Source of the DNA: Zychaea mexicana
Taxonomy: Eukaryota; Mucoromycota; Mucoromycetes; Mucorales; Lichtheimiaceae
Reading direction: 5' to 3'
DNA: 64,000 nt
NCBI RefSeq assembly: GCF_025766255.1
Contig: NW_026516778.1
Coordinates: forward strand, 1-64,000
This document shows positions 55,263 through 64,000 of this stretch, piece after piece. How positions within the stretch are numbered: the stretch's first letter is position 1; the number at the start of each line of letters is the position of its first letter. Made by a program: the position numbers and the translations under genes. The notes under the pieces are model-generated. The model was not told the DNA's origin and did no database searches. It was given only the letters and a program-made list of their open reading frames with translations.

Positions 55263-55921
55263 ATAGTAAGAAAAATATTATAATTTTGTATACTATTTAT
55301 AATTTATACAAATTTTATTAATTAATATTATTTATTTTATTATTCAACAATAAATTTTAAAACAAATAAAACAAATAATTCCTAGGATACAATTATTATA
55401 TATATTTATTTATAATGAACCAAGATTATTCTCATGTAAATATTTAGAAAGTAAAGATTTTTGATTGAATTTATCAATTGTTAGCCAACTATTATCACTT
55501 TCAGGATAATCTTTCCATTTTACATTAAATTTTATAATGTTATTATCTATTTTATGTCCTTGAATTGATTCTACTTCATAAGTATTATATGTTTTAGTAG
55601 CTTTTTTTCCTATTTTTCGTTTTTTTCCTTGATCATTTTTTTTATGGTTTATATTTGAATCAAGTTCATTAGCTTCTTCTTCATCTGCTGAATAATCATC
55701 AATAATCATTTCATTATTTTGCTCAATATTTAAATTAAGGACATCATTTTGTAATTCAATCATTTCATTTCATTTTTTTTTATTTTCTACCTCATTACTA
55801 ACTACTATATCAATCAATTTTCTTTCAATAGGAAATTCAAAATTATCACTTGCCCATAGTTTATGATGTGGATATATAGGTATATTAAATAATTCAACAA
55901 AATGATGTATATTTTTTAATA

Positions 55922-57613
55922 TGGTGCATACTGTCTTAAACCAGGAATAAATTCGATCACTGACATGAAAAAAAAGGAATCCTATCAGGGCTGTCTGAAA
56001 TGAAGTTATCGATATTCTGCGACGTAGAACATGTTTATAAAGGTATTCTTAACACATTGTACGTTTTTGTTTTTTGATTAAAGCATATCTCATCACTCTG
56101 ATAGCCTTTGAAGTTTTGTCGGGATATGAAAAGTTACTAAATAGGTAGAGGATTTCGACAGTTGTTTAGGGAAGGAGAAGAAATTTTTTTTGGCAGTGGG
56201 TAACCATAGATGTCCCAAGGTTACACACATATAGCTGGCTTATCCAGTAATATGAGTGCGTTACTGCTCTTCTTACTCATCCATTTTCCCAATAACATGC
56301 CTGTAGTGAACCACATTAATACACTGCTTAAGATATCAACAATAAGATATTCAGTTAAACATTATACTATACAAGAAAACCTCTCACTCAGATGATTTAC
56401 CTTACATGAGCAGGACAATGAACCTATCAACAGGTACCTCGGCCATTACAGCAGCCAGCTAATGCCGGTTTCAAAGATGTGCCCGATTAACATAGCGACT
56501 TCAAGAGAAGTTCTGATACATCCTTGATCCATCCTCTATCACATAGTTTATCCACTAAATGGATAAATTAATATCGCCGTCTTAATAGCTAGAATATAAA
56601 AAAGCTTTGAATAAAACATCATCTCAAAGATACTTGATCTTGTTCCTTATTATTTAAGCTCTAGCATTACAACGCCTAACAATGGCTCCTAGATCCAACA
56701 AACAAAAACGCGCCTTAGAACAGCTTCAAAGCTCAAAAAACGGACGATTTCAAAAAGTTGCAAGACTAGAAGAATCGCCAATTGTTGAGAACCAGACTTC
56801 ATCTGATATGAGTGAACAAGAATCAAACGTCTTTGAGATTCTCACTGCGCTCGAAGAAGCAACAGAAACCACAACGACAACGACGACAGCCACCACAACA
56901 AGCCAAAAGTTTCCTATTATTTGGGACAATAAAGCAGATGCGAAGTCCCGTGGCAAATATTGGGGACACGGCAGAACCACTAAATACTACCAGCTAGAGA
57001 AAGCATCAGAAAAGAAGAAAGGGAATTATGAAATCACTTCCTTCTTTCATAAGGATGATGAAGTAGAGGTTGTGTTGGAGGACTTTGTGCCAGTGCTGAC
57101 TGTTGAAGAAGCATTTTTGAAACTTACCCCAATTATCCAACCTGAAATGAACTCAAAAAAGGACAAGGAGCGAAACATGAGCGACTATGAGCTACGATTG
57201 AAAGGTATTGCGGTGCAGGGAAATGAAGTGCGAAAAAGGAGTGTGATTACTCGTTTACAGCTCTTGAAAAAAGGCTCGAGGATTACTTGGATCAGGTATC
57301 TCCACCTGATGAACCACCTACAGAAATTCGCTGTTACTACAACCGTTCCTGGCGCTATATTCATGCATATAATGAAATGAAAACTGGAAGCGAAGCTCTT
57401 AAGCTATTTGAAAAGTTTACGACACGCAGATATCGCTCTTATAGAAGAAGCGGAACAGAAGATTAAATCTACACGTTGCTATCAATATGCAAAGAAATGT
57501 CTACTATTGGATTGACTGACAATGCCTACACATGTAGCGGCTATTCTATTATCCAGAGGCACTTTAAAAAATCTCAATTTTCGACAATTCATGGTTCAAG
57601 ACAGTATGCACCA
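55922..57613 (+). mobile_element. Internally deleted mariner-like element with TGGTGCA TIRs, nested in copy c
   Basis: The TIRs begin TGGTGCATACTGTCTTAAAC on the left and are matched on the right (about 20 of 23), flanked by TA at 55,920-55,921 and 57,614-57,615. At 1,692 bp it is a shorter relative of the 2.9-kb element at 33,688 and lacks the catalytic core. Confidence 0.88.
56682..57466 (+). pseudogene. Transposase remnant with N- and C-terminal regions fused, DDE core deleted
   Basis: ATG at 56,682 opens a basic leader (APRSNKQKRALEQL), a Glu/Thr-rich stretch and RGKYWGHGRTTKYYQLEKAS, which matches STYYRRKWDAKEL in the 33.7-kb transposase. Helical sequence follows to about 57,260, then a frame change. 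The next frame reads RLEDYLDQVSPPDEPPTEIR, then YYNRSWRYIHAYNEMKTGSE and TTRRYRSYRR, matching the extreme C-terminus of the full-length relative (RYIKAYHDGLEGRDA). Everything between, including all catalytic acids, is gone. It could at most bind DNA. Confidence 0.75.
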
Positions 57614-58785
57614 TAAACAAGCAACTTTAAACTGTAAATTATAATGTTCTGTTTTGTTATTTTTGTAATTGTTTTACTATTATTAAATCTTTCAAATTTA
57701 CTACCAATAGTTGAAAATTGTGTTTCGATTATAGATCTAAAACTACCAAATGTTTTATTAAAATGATCTTCAGTAATAGTTAAATTATCATTAATATTTT
57801 TTCTAATTGGGTATACAAAATTATTATTATTAAAGTTAAATCCTTTTTTATTAGCATCTTCTATAAATTGATTAATAAATAATGTATATCCACCATCAAT
57901 TGCTACTATATCACTTGGAGTTATTTTTCTATATAATTTCATTTCTAAAAACATAGAACCGTCATTACAATCTACACAAAATCTACTTTTGGATACATTA
58001 ATTATAATATTATTAATATCAGATACAATTAATGTTCGTAATCCACTTTTCTTTAATTTATATGAATATAATCTATTATGATATATCTCTATATCTGTAT
58101 AATTTATACGAGAATCATGACCATCTAATACTAAAGTAATATGTTTAAATAAATCTGGATTATTTTTTCTTGCTGATAATATTCTTAATTTGATATTTGA
58201 ACATATAGTTTTTAAAGCATTATCTACAATTTTTTCAACTCTTTCATAATTTTTATCATCTGCCCAAAATTTTTTATAAAAGATATGAAATGTACTTTGT
58301 GGTAAGTATTTATCTATTTCTTCTTTTCCACATATATTACTAACTAAATGAAATAATAAAAATAAACCTTTTTCAATTTCAAAATAAGGACCAGGATATT
58401 CCTTATTAGTATATAATATTATTAAAAAATAAAATACAGAAATATATCCTAATTTATCTATTAGTATTTTTTTAATTTTATTAATAAATTTAATATGTTT
58501 TAATTCAGTTCTATGTTTATATTTGTAGTGAATTATTGGCCAATTTTCATTTAAAAAAGACCAATGATTAATAATAATATTGTTTACTTCAAGATTAATC
58601 GATTCTGTTATGTCAGTCATGTTTGTAGTTGTGAAAATATATATACCAGTCTTTTAACTTAAATAAGCAATCAGGGATAATAATTATGTTTATATTTTGA
58701 GCACAACTCAATATAATAAATAAAAATTCAATTTTTATGTATTTTAAATGTAAATTGTTTTCTATTAATAAAAAAAATTCTACTA

Positions 58786-59201
58786 TGTAATATCCAATAA
58801 ACTAAAAGAGACAGAATAAGTCAACGAGACCCGAAAGGAATTGAAACTGGTTTATTATGATAACAAAAGTTCTCACTATTTATAAGAAATGGCTTATCCT
58901 TGGCAACTACCACAGCGTGTGCATTGAACGGATGAATTGATGTTACAAATCAATTATATAGGATTAAGTAATGTATGATGCGTGAGTAAAAGGTACATCC
59001 GGGTAAATGCCTCAGATAGTAGCTAATGTGAATTACGTGATCCGAATAATGACAACTTCTTCCTGAGCATAGCTGATCGGTGTTTCACCAAGATGTGTAT
59101 GAATAAGGAAATGTCCGCACAAGTGAGGTTATGAGGGAAATAACAGCAATCGTTAATGACAGATTAAAGAATAAGTGTTATTGAACATGTTGGATACAAC
59201 A
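58786..59201 (-). repeat. 3' LTR of the Ty3/Gypsy chromovirus
   Basis: In element orientation it starts TGTTGTATCC and ends GGATATTACA, with 5'-TG/CA-3' type ends, 416 bp. It directly follows a purine tract (GGCAGGGGGCAA on the minus strand). Outside its end lies TACTA (58,781-58,785), a candidate 5-bp duplication whose partner is beyond the window. Confidence 0.85.
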
Positions 59202-59218
59202 TTGCCCCCTGCCAGGTT
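59202..59218 (-). promoter_or_regulatory. Polypurine tract of the chromovirus
   Basis: The minus strand reads CTGGCAGGGGGCAA immediately before the LTR. This is the expected primer site for plus-strand DNA synthesis. Confidence 0.7.
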
Positions 59219-59352
59219 GGAACAACCGTAAGATAAGTTGTTGCATTGCACTAGCCTTCATTATTGATAGAAGTGACGTGTCAGAAAACTCCAGTTATGT
59301 AAAAACCCAAGGGAACTTTGATGGGAAAAAGATATGGAGAAAGACGATGTCT

Positions 59353-62300
59353 TTAAGTGCGTCTGCGTTTGACGTTACGTTCAGAACGACGTAGTGGTGC
59401 AGTCTGTTTGCGTTTGCTTTGCGTTTGGCGAGGCTGAGGTGGCTGTGCCTGTTTTGCCTGCTTTGCTTGGTTGTGAGTGTTACGAAGCCGAGGAGGCAAT
59501 CGCTTACCCTGATTTGAATTGCTATCGTCTCGACGTTGCCAATATTTTTCAATCAGCGTCAAGTCATTGAAATGCTCGATGGGTTCCCAGGTATCGTCTT
59601 CAGGCCCATATCCTTTCCAACGAACAAGATACTTATAATTGCCAGGAGAACCTTAGTGATCCACAATAGACTGAACTTCAAAGAAATCTTCACCAGAAGC
59701 GATGGTGTCCTGAGAAATCAGTTTGATATAATGAGGAGGAACATCACGACCCAGAAGGGCGCCTGTAGAGTCTGTAAGAACGTATTGACCATTCCCTTTG
59801 TTTTTGCCATGGACAGTGTAAGGGCCTTCATAACGAGCATCGGTCTTGGATCGACGATTCATGCTGACGACCATAACCTTACTGCCGATAGGGAATTCCT
59901 TCAAAATACGGAACTTCTTTGCGAATTTCCCTTCTTGTGCTTGGTGTAGAGCTTTGATCCGGTCACGAAGAGCAGGAATGACAACCTCAGCCATCTGTTC
60001 CTCTCTTTTGTCAGTGTAACGAATCTGATCCTCAATGCCTTCCTGTATCAAATTGCTGTAGTCTTGCCAGAGATTAGGTTGACGAGCGAACATGACCGAA
60101 AACGGACGGGAACGATGCAAGGCAGCATGCTTGTTATTGATAGCAAGTTGTGCACTTGGAAGGAACAGATCCCAATCATCCTTTTTTCTGTGTAAACGTT
60201 TAACGATCACGCTCTTCGTCGTATGAACCCATTTTTCTGCGCAGCCATTTGCTCTAGGATTGTATTGCGTAATGAGGCGTCTGTCTACGGCACAGTTTTC
60301 CAATAGATGACGAACGACTTCATTGCTGAATTCAGAACCACGATCCATTTGTAGGATTTTTGGGTAACCAAAGTCTCCAAAGATTTGAACGAGATTCATA
60401 GCAATGGTAAGTGCGGTCTTGTCAGGAAGAGCACGTAAAATAACGTAGCGAGAAAATAAATCAACCATGACCAAAATATAGTTGTTACCACGAGGTGTAG
60501 TGCAGTTTAAATCGCCTAGGTCAATAGCCTAGTGATCGCCAGGTTTATCTGCAGCGATGCTACGAAGTGGGTGATAACTGTGTTTGCCAATATTGAAACG
60601 TTGACAGTCTGGACAATTAGCAACGGTGTTTAAAGCGTCTTTCTTTATAGTTGACCAGTGTAGGCCTTGGCTATGCATTTCATTGATGATTGAATCAGTA
60701 CCGAAATGGCCATTGAGATGCGCTTGTACTAGGAGATTAGCACGTTCATTCTCGGGTGGTGTCATGTATTCGACGAGTGTTGCAGCACGTTGAGGGAGGG
60801 ATTGAGAAGAAGAAAAGCCGTTTTTGTTTTGGTGTGACTTTTTGAGTTCACCCAAATATGGTGAAGGAGCGATTCTTTTTCCTGTAGTATCATCCCCCGC
60901 CAGCTTCTTTGGCATAAAAAGACGGCTGAGCGTGTCTGGTAAGATGTTTTGCATACCAGGTAGATGAACCACTTCAAAGTCATAGTCAAAGATAGTGTCA
61001 TACCAGGTAACCATCATCGGATTTGCTACAACTTGTGTGTGCAGATAAGTTAAAGCTTTATGATCAGTAAAGAGTGTGAATCTGTTACCCCATAGATACT
61101 TGTGGAATTTGCGAAAACTGAAGACAACTGCTAAAAGTTCACGCTTTGTGACACTATATGACGTTTCAGCTTTGTTTAAAGCACGTGCCATGAAACCAAT
61201 GTATTGATATCGGTTGTTTTTGATTTGGTAAAGACAGCAACCAATACCAGTGTCAGAAGCATCCGTTGCCACATAATAAGGCAAAGATTCATCAGGTTGG
61301 CTTAAGACAGGAGCAGATTCCAAAGCAGCTTTGATATTGTTAAAAGCGATGGTGTGTTCTTCTGTCCAGTGCCCGGATAAATCCTTTATGTTGCGGAGCT
61401 TGTCAAGGGGAGCTGTGAGCATAGCCACCTTGGGAATGGATTGTCGGAAGAAGTTCACTAATCCAAGAAATTGTTGTATGTTATGGCCAGTTTGAGGTAA
61501 ATTCCAGTCATGGACGTTAGTAACTTTGCGTTTATCCAGAGAAATACCACCAGCATGAAGACAGTAACCAAGGAGGTAGACTGACTTTTGAGCCCAGGAG
61601 CATTTGTCACTGTTGAGCACGAGATTGACCTTGGAGAGACGACTAATAGCGTCTTGTACGTGATGTACGTGTTCTTCCATAGTGTCAGAGAAGACAATGA
61701 TGTCATCAATATAAGAATCCACGTGCTTCACACCATTAAAGATGATATGAACACATTTCATAAATAAACTGCTCAAAAAACGGATACCAAACGGACATCC
61801 CACAAAGGAATATTGTCGATCGTTAAAGGTAAATGAGAGTTTTGCTTGATCTTCTTCGTGTACTTTGAAGCGTGTGAAAGCGGATTTCAAATCAAGACAA
61901 GTGAAGACAGTCGCGTTTTTCATCCGTCTTGCAATATCGGAGCAAAGAGGGATTGGATAGGACTCTTCAGTTGTACATGAGGCGTTCAGTGCCCTAGTAT
62001 CAATACAAGGTCGATAGGATGTAGGCAATCCTGTTTTCGGATCCTTTTTGGGTGCAAATGTCATAGGATTGTTCCATGCATTACCAGGAGGAGCGTGTTT
62101 GATAATACCATCGGCTAACCATTGATCTATCTGTGTTTGAAGAATAGGAATCAATTTGTCCACTAAAGGATATTGACGCCGATTTACAACTTTTCCTTCA
62201 GGTGTGTGAATACGAACAACAGATTCGGGAAGAGTGCAAAAAGCAGAAGGAGGAATGTTTATATTTTCCTGTATGTAAGGTTGAATAGATTCAAGAAATT

Positions 62301-62673
62301 GTTTGTGTTGCTCTGGTGTACCAGCAGGAGAAGAATTGTTTGGTTCAGGTAAATCTTCTGGTTCAGGCAAGCTAGGACGAGAAGAGCGGTGCCAGCAAGA
62401 GGCGAGCCCTTTCAAGTAAATACCAATAAGAGGCATGAGATCTGAGCCAATAGATACTTCGGCATCAGCATTGAATTCAAAGACTTCAAAAGAATGTGAG
62501 GCAGTGATTCCGTTGTGTAAAATCTTTATTTCGTTTGTATGACCAATTCTACTAATGCTCGGGCCAGGAGCAGCCAAGTTGACCTTTCCTTTCATGGGAG
62601 TGACAGACAGACCCAGAAACGACCACAGCGAAGGAGTGATTGCCGAAAATGTGGCACCCAGATCAACAAACGC
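59353..62673 (-). pseudogene. Chromovirus pol (protease-RT-RNase H-integrase-chromodomain), two stops
   Basis: In frame with gag. Protease: AFVDLGATFSAI, where the expected D-(S/T)-G has Leu. RT: SYRPCIDTRALN, TCLDLKSAFTRF, SFVGCPFGIRFLSSLF (usual PFGL.NAP altered) and SYIDDIIVF with the catalytic Asp pair. RNase H: VATDASDTGIGCCLYQ and FTDHKALTYL. Integrase: HHCC zinc motif (LNGHFGTDSI, CPDC), then VMVDLFSRYV, QMDRGSEFSNEV and PRANGCAEKWVH for the D,D,E triad. A TAG lies at GDH*AIDLG near 60,530, where Trp is usual, and a TAA at VDH*GSPG near 59,652. The chromodomain ([20 protein letters not shown]) and a basic tail end at 59,353. Otherwise it is intact, so inactivation is recent. Confidence 0.9.
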
Positions 62674-63990
62674 CTAGGTTTCATACTCCTGTATAGTAAC
62701 CAGTACATATAAAGCTTTAGTATTCTTGTAAAGATGACGTGAGAAATCATGTGAAGACTTATAGTCATAACAAGCTTTGTGAAGTGAAGCATCGACCTCG
62801 TCCATACCCGCGTCTTCCAGAGAAAGAGACGAGAATGGGGCAGAAGATGGTGATGATGCCGTGTGAGCCACGGAGGCAACAGCAGCAGGGATCGGCACGG
62901 GAGCCGAAGAAGGAAGAGAAGGGATTGGCTCGGAAGCCGGGGTGACTGGTGCGGAGCCAGAAGCAGACGATGACTCGGAAGCCAAAGTTGCTGAACGAAT
63001 AGCCAAATGGTTGACTTGACATCTGTGCGTTTTGTCCCAAGGGGCACCACAGCAGAAACACTTCTTACCACCTGACGATGGCGACGACAAGCCTCCCAAA
63101 CCAGCAGAACCAGCACTCGGAACCACACCAGACGAAGACGACGACGCACTCGAGTGCTTCGAAACCTTGCCAGACGAACCATTGTTGCGAACACCTGTCA
63201 GCATGCGGCATTCTTCTGTCGAATGGCGGCCAGCACCGTGCAAACGGCAGACCTTGCCAGCAGAGACCTTCTTCTTTCCCTTGTTGTTTTTAGCAGCGAC
63301 AGGCGAGGACCAAGGGGAACTTGAACCTACTACGGAAGTAGTATCCAGAGAAGCAGCTTCTTTGCTGTGTTTTGACACAACTACCTTGCCGTACAGCGTG
63401 CGCGCCAAGTTTGCAGCTTGGTCAGTGGAAGCCTGTTGGCTGGCCGGCAGATGAGCTTGGCTCAGAGCAACATGCTGTGTGAGCTCCGGAAGCAACGAAT
63501 TGATGTAAAGAGCGGCGATGACCTTGCTGTCCTCGCAGCCAGCTTCTCTGCGGATCTTGTGAAAACGGTCGGTATACCGTTCCACCGATTCATTACGGCT
63601 CATGCGCAAGTTAAACAACTCTTGCATGCATTGGGCTTGACGTTCGGCATCCTGGATTCCGTACTTGGCGATGATGGCCTTGCGGGCGAACGACCAAGGG
63701 AACTCACCATGGGGCTTGAGGTAGTTGGTGAACCAGGAGCGTTGATCTGGAGACAACATGCATGGGAGCAAGCGGCACCAGTTGGAATCCATGTCTTGGC
63801 TATACGAGCCAACGATGTCCTCAAAGCGGTCGAGGCACTCTTGCACCGAGGCAAAGACTGGCTTGGCTTGATCGAAAATATTCCCTGACCATTGGAGCAG
63901 AGGTAAGTCGGACGGGACAACAATTCTGGAAGCGGTGTTGGTGGCATCAGTCTTGAACAACCTCTTTTGCACCGAGAGCAAGATATCCAA
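62674..63990 (-). CDS. Chromovirus gag portion
   Basis: 438 codons from ATG 63,990 to a TAG at 62,674-62,676. The retrotransposon-gag domain covers about residues 45-190 (WCRLLPCMLSPDQRSWFTNY, ERYTDRFHKIRREAGCEDSK). Two zinc-knuckle-like motifs follow, CRLHGAGRHSTEEC and CFCCGAPWDKTHRC, with long Ser-rich linkers and a Pro/Ser/Ala region before the protease. The protein would package the RNA in virus-like particles. The terminal TAG (EYET*AFVD) is followed in the same frame by the protease active site, so it is either a mutation of a Gln codon or a readthrough point. I favour mutation because two further stops of the same kind occur downstream. Confidence 0.85.
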   Translation of the reverse strand: MDILLSVQKRLFKTDATNTASRIVVPSDLPLLQWSGNIFDQAKPVFASVQECLDRFEDIVGSYSQDMDSNWCRLLPCMLSPDQRSWFTNYLKPHGEFPWSFARKAIIAKYGIQDAERQAQCMQELFNLRMSRNESVERYTDRFHKIRREAGCEDSKVIAALYINSLLPELTQHVALSQAHLPASQQASTDQAANLARTLYGKVVVSKHSKEAASLDTTSVVGSSSPWSSPVAAKNNKGKKKVSAGKVCRLHGAGRHSTEECRMLTGVRNNGSSGKVSKHSSASSSSSGVVPSAGSAGLGGLSSPSSGGKKCFCCGAPWDKTHRCQVNHLAIRSATLASESSSASGSAPVTPASEPIPSLPSSAPVPIPAAVASVAHTASSPSSAPFSSLSLEDAGMDEVDASLHKACYDYKSSHDFSRHLYKNTKALYVLVTIQEYET

Positions 63991-64000
63991 ATCCTTGGAA

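Larger units (their letters stand above)
55410..58620 (-). pseudogene. DDE transposase with chromodomain, copy c
   Basis: The N-terminal part is 58,620-57,616, an unbroken frame with NVSNICG-type helices, LVLDGHDSRIN (first Asp), DCNDGSMFLEMKLYR, VAIDGGYTLFINQF (second Asp) and FGSFRSIIETQFSTIGSKFE (Glu). After the mariner derivative the frame resumes at 55,919 (LKNIHHFVELFNIPIYPHHK, matching IEVQPHHKLWYG of copy b) and passes a few stops. It ends with a basic linker and chromodomain, KTYNTYEVESIQGHKIDNN and VKWKDYPESDNSWLTIDKF, to 55,410. Its catalytic half is the best preserved of the three copies, with no stop before the insertion. Confidence 0.85.
55263..58785 (-). mobile_element. DDE-chromodomain element, copy c (minus strand)
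   Basis: The limits are set by the MULE junction near 55,262 and the chromovirus LTR at 58,786. The AT block near 58,712-58,740 is almost identical to the Rep-proximal end block of copy b (53,785-53,825), showing common origin of the ends. After removing the nested mariner derivative about 1.83 kb remains, filled by a transposase alone. No Rep or third ORF is present. Confidence 0.75.
58786..64000 (-). mobile_element. Ty3/Gypsy chromovirus, 5' LTR outside the window
   Basis: Order on the minus strand: gag, protease, reverse transcriptase, RNase H, integrase, chromodomain, purine tract, LTR. The whole gag-pol-chromodomain region is one continuous frame broken only by three stops. The 5' LTR and primer-binding site lie past 64,000. 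Confidence 0.93.

Noticed and set aside
62674..62676. Programmed TAG readthrough between gag and protease
   Set aside because: Two more stops of the same type follow in pol, so random decay is simpler; readthrough is not excluded.
33325..63990. Reassigned genetic code (TAA/TAG read as Gln) as an explanation for the many internal stops
   Set aside because: Stops also fall at expected Trp and Arg positions and include TGA, frameshifts are common, and intact genes in the window end normally at TAA/TAG.

Overview
The window looks like a transposon-dense stretch of a fungal nuclear genome, most likely Mucoromycota (Mucorales-like). The evidence is AT-rich intergenic DNA, short GT..AG introns (about 75 nt or less to 110 nt) and a characteristic mix of mobile elements: Tc1/mariner, Tnp2-like, KDZ, PIF/Harbinger, hAT, MULE, Crypton, LINE and a Ty3/Gypsy chromovirus. 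There is no rRNA, no CRISPR and no bacterial-style operon. All homology calls were made by reading motifs by eye; no search was run.

Layout. 0-8.4 kb: an approximately 730-bp minisatellite, the 3' part of a spliced gene, simple repeats, a decayed Tc1 transposase and a frameshifted unknown gene. 8.4-22 kb: a mariner-type MITE, a decayed Tnp2-like transposase (12.3-15.4 kb), a small element with 370-bp direct terminal repeats, a pogo/Tigger fragment, and a nearly complete Tnp2-like transposase (18.2-21.4 kb). 22.1-23.1 kb: an apparently intact three-exon gene of unknown function. 25.5-31.2 kb: a three-level nest, in which a hAT element (8-bp duplication) contains a two-gene Harbinger element (45-bp perfect TIRs), which contains a foldback MITE inserted in a transposase intron. 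31.9-32.5 kb: an unknown gene with a broken paralogue at 49.8/54.0 kb. 33-37.6 kb, 49.9-54.0 kb and 55.3-58.8 kb: three copies (a, b, c) of an unusual element described below. 37.8-39.9 kb: Crypton. 40.1-43.3 kb: LINE truncated in its RT. 43.6-43.9 kb: tail of a host FUSC/BRE4-like gene. 45.3-47.2 kb: KDZ transposase remnant. 58.8-64 kb: chromovirus on the minus strand, running off the window.

The most interesting object is copy b (49,916-53,965). One insertion unit carries three genes: a DDE transposase with a C-terminal chromodomain on the plus strand, and on the minus strand a CRESS-DNA-virus-type Rep protein (HUH endonuclease plus SF3 helicase) and a third small basic ORF. It interrupts a recognisable host gene, and the interrupted sequence CCCCTT is present on both sides. 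Copies a and c have the transposase but no visible Rep; each was later hit by a mariner element with TGGTGCA termini.

Most genes here are broken. A striking share of the internal stops sit where Trp, Gln or Arg is expected and are one C:G-to-T:A transition away from sense.
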